From the NCBI GenBank assembly GCA_964504285.1, contig CAZDDZ010000086.1, positions 1-10,726 of the forward strand: a DNA stretch of 10,726 nt, in the 5' to 3' direction. Source of the stretch: Pseudoflavonifractor sp964504285. GTDB taxonomy: Bacteria; Bacillota; Clostridia; Oscillospirales; Oscillospiraceae. The notes beneath the pieces were generated by a model. The model saw only the letters and a list, made by a program, of their open reading frames with translations, made no database searches and was not told where the DNA came from. The position numbers were made by a program, and so were the translations under genes. Below, in pieces: positions 6,456-10,726 of the stretch (position 1 is its first letter; every line of letters starts with the position of its first letter).

Positions 6456-7148
6456 TCAAAGCTTTTCCATTTTATACCCCAGTCCCCATACAACCTTGAT
6501 GTAGCGGGGCTCGGCGGGGTCAATCTCGATTTTCTCCCTCAGGTGGCGGATGTGCACCGCCACCGTATTCTCTGAACCGAGGGAGGGGTCGTTCCACACC
6601 TGCTCGTAAATTTGCCCGGTAGAGTAGACACGGCCGGGACTTTGGAGCAGGAGCTTTAAAATGTTATATTCAATCGGGGTGAGGGAGACGCTCTCTCCGT
6701 CCACGGTGACCGACTTGGCCCCGTCATCCATGGCAATGCCGCCGTTGCGGATGGCGCTGTCCTCAATTTTTTCCCGTCCGCCCAGGGTGGTGTACCGCCG
6801 CAGCTGGCTTTTAACCCGGGCAATGACCTCAATAGGGTTAAAGGGTTTGGTAATATAGTCATCCGCACCGATGTTCAGACCCAAAATTTTGTCCGAATCC
6901 TCGCTTTTGGCGGTGAGAAGGATGATAGGAATATTGCAGGTTTCCCGCAGCTTGGCGGTGGTGCGGATCCCATCCAGTCCGGGCATCATGACATCCATCA
7001 GGATTAGCTGAATGTCGTTTTCCTCCACCGACTTGAGCGCCTCCAGTCCGTCATAGGCCTTAAAGGTACGATAGCCTTCGCTGGAGAGGTAAATATCCAG
7101 CGCCGAGACAATGTCGCGGTCATCATCGCAAATTAAAATGTTGTACAA
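6456..7148 (-). CDS. OmpR/PhoB-family response regulator
   Basis: This is a 230-aa DNA-binding response regulator of standard length. The receiver domain (about 1-115) has the acidic pocket CDDD (7-10), phospho-acceptor Asp52 in LMDVMMPG, Thr79 and Lys101 (TKPF). The winged-helix C-terminal domain (about 130-230) has the expected SLTPIEYNIL, SENTVAVHIRHLREKI and WGLGYKME blocks. It should be phosphorylated by the kinase encoded just downstream and bind direct-repeat sites as a dimer; its targets cannot be told from this window. Start is TTG at 7148, preceded by GAGGTGAG at about five bases; an upstream ATG is out of frame and stops at once. A likely promoter lies at 7169-7196. Confidence 0.94.
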   Translation of the reverse strand: MYNILICDDDRDIVSALDIYLSSEGYRTFKAYDGLEALKSVEENDIQLILMDVMMPGLDGIRTTAKLRETCNIPIILLTAKSEDSDKILGLNIGADDYITKPFNPIEVIARVKSQLRRYTTLGGREKIEDSAIRNGGIAMDDGAKSVTVDGESVSLTPIEYNILKLLLQSPGRVYSTGQIYEQVWNDPSLGSENTVAVHIRHLREKIEIDPAEPRYIKVVWGLGYKMEKL

Positions 7149-7168
7149 ATTCTCACCTCATTAAAATA

Positions 7169-7196
7169 ATAGTACCCCAAAAAGCTTAAATGCCAA
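7169..7196 (-). promoter_or_regulatory. Predicted promoter of the two-component operon
   Basis: On the minus strand, TTGGCA (7191-7196) and TACTAT (7169-7174) are 16 bases apart. The start of transcription would fall near 7162, leaving a short leader that includes the ribosome binding site. The mobile element copy B ends about 37 bases upstream of the -35 box, so it could affect upstream control but leaves the core promoter intact. Confidence 0.5.
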
Positions 7197-7233
7197 GAGG
7201 GAAAAGTTTTAAGATGTGTTTAATATTTATATT

Positions 7234-7395
7234 AGAGCGTTTCTGAAAAGTCGCTGTGTCTGGAATTTTGAACAAAAATCTGGTCAGGCAAGCCGTTTTT
7301 CCACAGGAATCCTGGGTGGATTCCAAGGAAAAACGGTGCGGCATGGCGAGGTTTTTGTCAAAAGGACGGATGCATGGACTTTTCAGAAACGCTCT
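7234..7395 (+). mobile_element. MITE-like 162-bp element, copy B
   Basis: Terminal repeats AGAGCGTTTCTGAAAAG and CTTTTCAGAAACGCTCT are perfect 17-base inverses, making this the best-preserved copy. TA lies at both junctions (7233-7234 and 7395-7396). Inside, CCGTTTTTCC and GGAAAAACGG form a second perfect inverted pair, so the RNA would fold into a long hairpin. It is about 88% identical by eye to copy A. Short open frames cross it in copies A and B, starting MSGILN, but they run out into unique flanking sequence and have no ribosome binding site. No transposase is present. Confidence 0.88.
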
Positions 7396-7474
7396 AGGAA
7401 TAGTTTTTTATATTTTAACCCATTATGGGAAGAAAGGCAAACTTGCGGTTGAAATTTGATGACCATAGCCGCAG

Positions 7475-7522
7475 ACTGAAACGGGGGCTTGGCGGATTTC
7501 CGCCAAGCCCCCTGCTTTCAGT
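7475..7522 (-). terminator. Terminator hairpin of the zinc-ribbon gene
   Basis: A perfect 14-bp GC-rich stem pairs 7483-7496 with 7499-7512 around TT, and an outer 7-bp stem pairs 7475-7481 with 7516-7522, overlapping the last bases of the minus-strand gene. The T-run is weak on both strands. From 7396 to 7474 nothing else was recognised. Confidence 0.7.
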
Positions 7523-7727
7523 TAAGTAAAAAGTCTAGAATGTCCCAGCCCTCGCTGTTCATCGTCTTATATAGCTCGGTATAGCCGCACCGGGTGCAGG
7601 TGATGGTAATAAATTTTTTGTTTTGCACGTCGAAGATTTTGGCAAAATTCCCGCCGGTGGCCTGGAACTGGTCATGCTCATAGGTGGTGCAGCCGCATTT
7701 TTGACAGATAAATTGTTGCTTTTCCAT
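7518..7727 (-). CDS. Zinc-ribbon nucleic-acid-binding-type protein (69 aa)
   Basis: This is a 69-aa protein with two CxxC pairs (Cys8/Cys11 and Cys44/Cys47) forming a zinc ribbon. Between them lies the very conserved DQFQATGGNFAKIFDVQNKK block, and the tail is GWDILDFLL. This pattern matches the small zinc-ribbon family formerly called DUF2082 (PF09855), found widely in Firmicutes and other bacteria and described only as probably nucleic-acid binding. A further cysteine (Cys13) follows the first pair. Start: ATG at 7727 with GAGGAG eight bases upstream. It is a single gene, divergent from the phosphopantetheinyl transferase, with its own promoter in the shared gap. Its cellular role is unknown. 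Confidence 0.88.
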   Translation of the reverse strand: MEKQQFICQKCGCTTYEHDQFQATGGNFAKIFDVQNKKFITITCTRCGYTELYKTMNSEGWDILDFLLN

Positions 7728-7773
7728 AGTTCACGCTCCTCTTATAGAATGACAGGCTGTTGCTTGTGTATTT

Positions 7774-7820
7774 ATTGTATAAAACGTGAGTTGAAAAGAC
7801 AATCAAGAAAGGATTAAAAT
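7774..7820. promoter_or_regulatory. Back-to-back predicted promoters
   Basis: Minus strand: TTGTCT (7797-7802), 17-base spacer, TACAAT (7774-7779), serving the zinc-ribbon gene. Plus strand: TTGAAA (7791-7796), 18-base spacer, TAAAAT (7815-7820), serving the transferase. The -35 boxes adjoin, so the two polymerases could compete. The plus start near 7827 leaves no room for the ribosome binding site of the ATG at 7835 and so favours the ATG at 7856. Confidence 0.4.
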
Positions 7821-7855
7821 AAGGTGAAATTTGTATGGGAAGGGAGGGAAGTCAT

Positions 7856-8383
7856 ATGCGTCTGTTTGCCTGCCGATGCTCCGACCCCAGGAAGGCCGCC
7901 CGGCGGCTGCTGGTGGCGGGGCTGAGGGAGCAATACGGCCTTGACCATTTGCCTGACATGGCCCGAGGCTCCTGTGGAAAGCCCTTCTTCCCTGACTTCC
8001 CCCATATCCATTTTAATGTAAGCCACTCGGGCTCTTTTGCACTTTGTGCCGTGGGGGACAGCCCCGTGGGGGTAGACATAGAAGCGGTGCGCCCCAGAAA
8101 TCCCGCCCTGATTGCAAAGGTACTTACCCAGGAGGAATACCACTGGTATGAAGCAAACGGCGGTGGCTGGTCCGGCTTTTATACACTGTGGACAAGAAAG
8201 GAAAGTTTCTGTAAGTACGAAGGGGGCAGCGTCTTACATCCGCAAAAGGTTTGCCCGCCCCTGCCGGGGCGGACGGGGGCGGGGCCTGCTGTGACAAGCC
8301 TTTCCGGGGACGACTGGCAGGCTGCGGTGTGCACACAGGAGGCACTGGAGCCCCTTTTATGGATGGATTTCCTTTTTTCTTAA
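7856..8383 (+). CDS. 4'-phosphopantetheinyl transferase, Sfp-type
   Basis: This is a 175-aa cytoplasmic enzyme predicted to move phosphopantetheine from coenzyme A onto a serine of a carrier protein. It has FNVSHSG (53-59), the Mg-binding GVDIE (72-76) and WTRKESFCK (112-120), in the order and spacing of the Sfp superfamily. It is shorter than Bacillus Sfp (about 224 aa): the part after the last motif is brief and has a Pro/Gly-rich segment (134-144). No carrier protein, NRPS or PKS gene is nearby, so whether it serves fatty-acid synthesis or a secondary pathway is unknown. The ATG at 7856 has GGAGGG seven to eight bases upstream; an ATG at 7835 also has a fair site (AAGGTGA) and would add MGREGSH, spelled by the purine-rich second site, so the later start is preferred. 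Confidence 0.88.
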   Translation: MRLFACRCSDPRKAARRLLVAGLREQYGLDHLPDMARGSCGKPFFPDFPHIHFNVSHSGSFALCAVGDSPVGVDIEAVRPRNPALIAKVLTQEEYHWYEANGGGWSGFYTLWTRKESFCKYEGGSVLHPQKVCPPLPGRTGAGPAVTSLSGDDWQAAVCTQEALEPLLWMDFLFS

Positions 8384-8428
8384 TGAAGTTTTAAGTTTTG
8401 AGGCAGTGTTTTCTAAAGAAAGGATGGA

Positions 8429-8434
8429 TATAAT
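8429..8434 (+). promoter_or_regulatory. Possible -10 box for the glycolipid cassette
   Basis: A perfect TATAAT lies 26 bases before the ATG at 8460 but has no good -35 box (TGTTTT at 16 bases is the best). An inverted pair AAAGGAT (8419-8425)/ATCCTTT (8433-8439) spans it and might be an operator. The 76-base gap after the transferase shows no terminator, so read-through is also possible. Confidence 0.35.
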
Positions 8435-8459
8435 CCTTTTATAGATTGGAGGGGATATT

Positions 8460-9551
8460 ATGGACATCCTCATTCTGACAGGAAAATTTGGCATGGGGCA
8501 TTGGTCTGCGTCCCAGTCCCTACGCCGTCAGCTGCTGGAGGAGGAGACTGACCACCAGGTAGAGGTGGTGGACTTCATCGACTATGCCGTACCCAATGCC
8601 TCTGAGGCGATGTATAAGGCCTTTTCCCTGCTGGTGACACACGGCAGCGGCCTGTTTAATACTTATTACAAAATGACCGAGAACATGGAGGGCGAGGCCC
8701 GCCCGCCCTTTGAGTGGCACTTTATGGAGAAACTGAAGGAGCTTTTGGAGGAGCATAAGCCGGACGCAGTGATTGCCACCCACTCCCTTTGCGCCCAACT
8801 GGTGTCTCGCTACAAGTGGGAGACGGGCAGTGAGCTGCCTCTCATTACCTGTGTCACCGACCTGACCGCTCATTCCGAGTGGATTAACCGAGACACTGAC
8901 CTCTATCTGGTGGGTACGCCCGAGATTGCCGACCGTCTGGCCGACAAGGGGGTAGAGCGAGCACGGATTATTGCTACCGGTATTCCGGTCAAGCCGGAAT
9001 TTGAGCATACCCCCCGCAGCCGTGGGGGTAAGACACGCCATCTCCTCATTATGGGCGGCGGTCTGGGTCTGCTGCCCAAGAAGGATAAGTTCTACGAGGA
9101 ACTTAACGCCATGACCGATGTGGAGACCATCATTATTGCCGGAAACAACGAAAAGCTGCGTGCCCGCCTGGAGGGTAAGTACGAGCACATTACCGTGTTG
9201 GGCTATACCGACCGGGTGTACGACTATATGGCCAAGGCCGATTTAATGCTCTCCAAGCCCGGCGGCATTACCCTTTTTGAAACCATCTCCTCCGAATTGC
9301 CCATTCTGGCCTGGGAGCCTTTCCTCCAGCAGGAAATTAATAACGGCCGCTTTTTGGGCCGAGCAGGTATTGGGGCAATAGCGGCCAAGGAGACTGAGGA
9401 CTGCCTGTCCGCCATTGATCGTCTTATCCACAACGACGGTGCGCTGGCCTGGATGGCCGAAAATATGCGCAGGCTAAAGTCCCAGCTCTGCCGCGAGCCG
9501 CTTACCGCCCTGCTGGAGAACCTGATGGTGCGAAAGGGGGCGTGTGCGTGA
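8460..9551 (+). CDS. MGDG synthase/UgtP-type diacylglycerol glycosyltransferase
   Basis: This is a 363-aa GT-B fold glycosyltransferase related to MurG (GT28). The N-terminal acceptor domain has GKFGMGHWSAS (8-18), typical of the MGDG_synth domain, followed by CVTDLTAHSEW (131-141) and ATGIPV (172-177). The C-terminal nucleotide-sugar domain has IMGGGLGL (197-204), SKPGGITLFE (265-274) and the QQEINN block (290-295). Relatives add glucose or galactose from the UDP-sugar to diacylglycerol at the inner membrane face, making glycolipids that can anchor lipoteichoic acid. The sugar and the number of additions cannot be read from sequence. The ATG has GGAGGGG at a spacing of five. Its stop overlaps the start of a microprotein gene by one base, and a flippase-like gene follows. 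Confidence 0.9.
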   Translation: MDILILTGKFGMGHWSASQSLRRQLLEEETDHQVEVVDFIDYAVPNASEAMYKAFSLLVTHGSGLFNTYYKMTENMEGEARPPFEWHFMEKLKELLEEHKPDAVIATHSLCAQLVSRYKWETGSELPLITCVTDLTAHSEWINRDTDLYLVGTPEIADRLADKGVERARIIATGIPVKPEFEHTPRSRGGKTRHLLIMGGGLGLLPKKDKFYEELNAMTDVETIIIAGNNEKLRARLEGKYEHITVLGYTDRVYDYMAKADLMLSKPGGITLFETISSELPILAWEPFLQQEINNGRFLGRAGIGAIAAKETEDCLSAIDRLIHNDGALAWMAENMRRLKSQLCREPLTALLENLMVRKGACA

Positions 9552-9643
9552 TGAAGCGGAAACTAACGGTCGCCTTGTGCACCCTCGCCGCCGCCGTGGC
9601 GGCTTGCGCTCTGCTCCTGTGCATTTTTCGCAGGAAATCATAA
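9551..9643 (+). CDS. Single-pass membrane microprotein (30 aa)
   Basis: An ATG overlaps the glycosyltransferase stop by one base (TGATG) and opens a 30-codon frame ending at TAA 9641-9643. The peptide begins MKRKL, has about 22 hydrophobic residues (Leu, Ala, Val, Cys) and ends FRRKS, with positive charge on both sides of one membrane span; three cysteines lie in or near the span. A purine-rich AAAGGGGG lies about 10 bases upstream and the overlap suggests coupled translation. The frame fills the whole gap: its stop is eight bases before the coding-start ribosome site of the next gene ends. It resembles no family I recognise. A role as a small partner of the lipid enzymes is inference; a chance hydrophobic frame remains possible. 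Confidence 0.55.
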   Translation: MKRKLTVALCTLAAAVAACALLLCIFRRKS

Positions 9644-9658
9644 AAAGGAGGCTCTGCC

Positions 9659-10714
9659 GTGCTGGTCAATAAGAAAAATATCCTTGGCGGGGTACTCCTG
9701 CTGGCCTTGATGGCGCTGACTATGTACCTGCTCCTCAGAGGCCAGAAATTTGACCAGCTTGCCCTGGTGTTGGGGCGGGCACGACCCTGGTGGATTTTGC
9801 TGGCTCTAGGGCTGATGTTCGGATTTGTGGCCTGCGAAGCCATGTGCTCCAAAATGATTCTTACCCGGCTGGGACACAGCCCCCGGTACTTTCGCTGCCT
9901 GGGATATTCCTTTGTGGGGTTCTATGTAAGTTCCATTACTCCCTCGGCCACCGGGGGCCAGCCCGCCCAAGTCTACTACATGAGCCGGGACGGTATCCCG
10001 CCCGCTCACGGGGCGCTGAACATGATGCTCATCGCCGTGTGCTACCAGGTGACGATTCTACTCTATGCCATTGCCGCCCTGATTTTTAAGCCCGGCCTAC
10101 TGTCCGCCATGGGCACCGGACTGGGACTTCTGCTCCTTTACGGCGCGGGAATTATGCTGGTGCTCACCGTCGGTATGCTGGGCTTTATGTTTCTGCCCAA
10201 CGTGGCACGGAAATTTACCACAGCCGTTTTAAATCTGCTGGCTCGCCTGCACATTGTCAAGGATAAAGCGGCCATGGAAAAGCGCTTGGAGCATCAGATG
10301 GAGGAATACCGGGCCGGAGCCGACTGTATTCGCCGCAATCCCGGCATGGTACCCCGCCTTTTGGTTCTCTCAGCCGCCCAGCTTACCTGCCTGTTTGCGG
10401 TACCTTATATGGTCTATAAGGCCTTTGGTCTGACCGGTCACAGCGGAATAGAAATGATCTGTGCCCAGGCTCTTTTGACCCTGGCTGTCTCCATGCTGCC
10501 CTTGCCCGGGGCGGTAGGCGCTACCGAGGGCGGATTTCTCTCCTTCTTTACCCTCTTTTTCGGTACGGGACTGGTCACCCCCGCGGTGCTCCTCTCCCGG
10601 GGCATCAGCTTTTACGCCTTCCTGGCCATCAGCGCCGTGGCCACCTGCGCCGTCCACTTTATGGCGGGGCGCAAGCGTATCCCCCATATCTGCAAAATAG
10701 AAGCCGCCCCTTAA
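9659..10714 (+). CDS. LPG-synthase-TM / flippase-like (UPF0104) membrane protein
   Basis: This is a 351-aa polytopic membrane protein with about eight hydrophobic segments (for example 9-27, 45-64, 82-98, 122-143, 152-178, 233-255, 265-283, 294-312, 316-336). It matches the lysylphosphatidylglycerol-synthase transmembrane domain (PF03706) by SSITPSATGGQPAQ (91-104) and LPLPGAVGATEGGF (280-293). It lacks the C-terminal aminoacyl-transferase domain of MprF, so it is a stand-alone membrane unit like YbhN/AglD-type proteins, thought to flip or present lipids. A cytoplasmic charged loop lies at about 181-230. Start is GTG at 9659 with AAGGAGG seven bases before it. It follows the glycosyltransferase and the microprotein, suggesting it handles the glycolipid product. 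No terminator is seen in the last 12 bases of the window. Confidence 0.88.
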   Translation: MLVNKKNILGGVLLLALMALTMYLLLRGQKFDQLALVLGRARPWWILLALGLMFGFVACEAMCSKMILTRLGHSPRYFRCLGYSFVGFYVSSITPSATGGQPAQVYYMSRDGIPPAHGALNMMLIAVCYQVTILLYAIAALIFKPGLLSAMGTGLGLLLLYGAGIMLVLTVGMLGFMFLPNVARKFTTAVLNLLARLHIVKDKAAMEKRLEHQMEEYRAGADCIRRNPGMVPRLLVLSAAQLTCLFAVPYMVYKAFGLTGHSGIEMICAQALLTLAVSMLPLPGAVGATEGGFLSFFTLFFGTGLVTPAVLLSRGISFYAFLAISAVATCAVHFMAGRKRIPHICKIEAAP

Positions 10715-10726
10715 ACAAGTGGGCAG

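Noticed and set aside
2701..7395. CRISPR or other regular repeat array
   Set aside because: The repeats are long, few, irregularly spaced and have terminal inverted repeats, which fits mobile elements and not a CRISPR array.
8520..9188. 222-aa open frame antisense to the glycosyltransferase
   Set aside because: The glycosyltransferase has all family motifs over this region; the antisense frame has no start signal.

Overview
The window looks like chromosomal DNA from a Gram-positive anaerobe of the class Clostridia, probably an Oscillospirales gut bacterium; this is inferred from gene content and signals, not from a database search. The reasons are strong GGAGG-type ribosome binding sites, use of TTG and GTG starts, a moderately high GC content, a YlbJ-like sporulation membrane protein, a clostridial-style thioredoxin reductase and two-component pair, and small Cys-rich proteins of kinds common in Clostridia. 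No phage genes, integrases, full-length transposases, CRISPR arrays, rRNA or tRNA were seen.

Layout: positions 17-103 hold a chain of three hairpins just past the end of a minus-strand DUF2804-family gene (110-1138). Divergent from it is a YlbJ-family membrane protein (1503-2687). The gap between the two is filled by two different transposase-less inverted-repeat elements that abut at a single TA. A further copy of the first element (2701-2862) lies between ylbJ-like and a 69-aa four-cysteine protein (2894-3103). A 27-bp bidirectional terminator separates this from a convergent thioredoxin reductase (3165-4076, minus), which has a near-consensus promoter overlapped by a Fur/PerR-like palindrome. 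Upstream of that promoter is a terminator, and before it a 140-base non-coding stretch with three interlocked complementary blocks. Next come a sensor kinase and its response regulator (minus strand, 7148 to 4328, regulator first, both starting with TTG). A third copy of the 162-bp element (7234-7395) lies upstream of the regulator promoter.

The right third has a minus-strand zinc-ribbon protein (7518-7727) divergent from a phosphopantetheinyl transferase (7856-8383). A lipid cassette follows: an MGDG-synthase/UgtP-type glycosyltransferase (8460-9551), an overlapping 30-codon single-pass membrane microprotein (9551-9643) and an LPG-synthase-TM/flippase-like membrane protein (9659-10714). These three are tightly packed and probably co-transcribed; a role in making and handling membrane glycolipid is inferred.

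The most noteworthy points are the family of 162-bp TA-flanked MITE-like elements sitting directly upstream of genes, the unannotated-type microprotein in the glycolipid cassette, the predicted metal/peroxide operator at trxB, and the interlocked repeat blocks before the trxB promoter. Most of the rest is ordinary core genome; I did not find convincing evidence of a wholly new multi-gene system.
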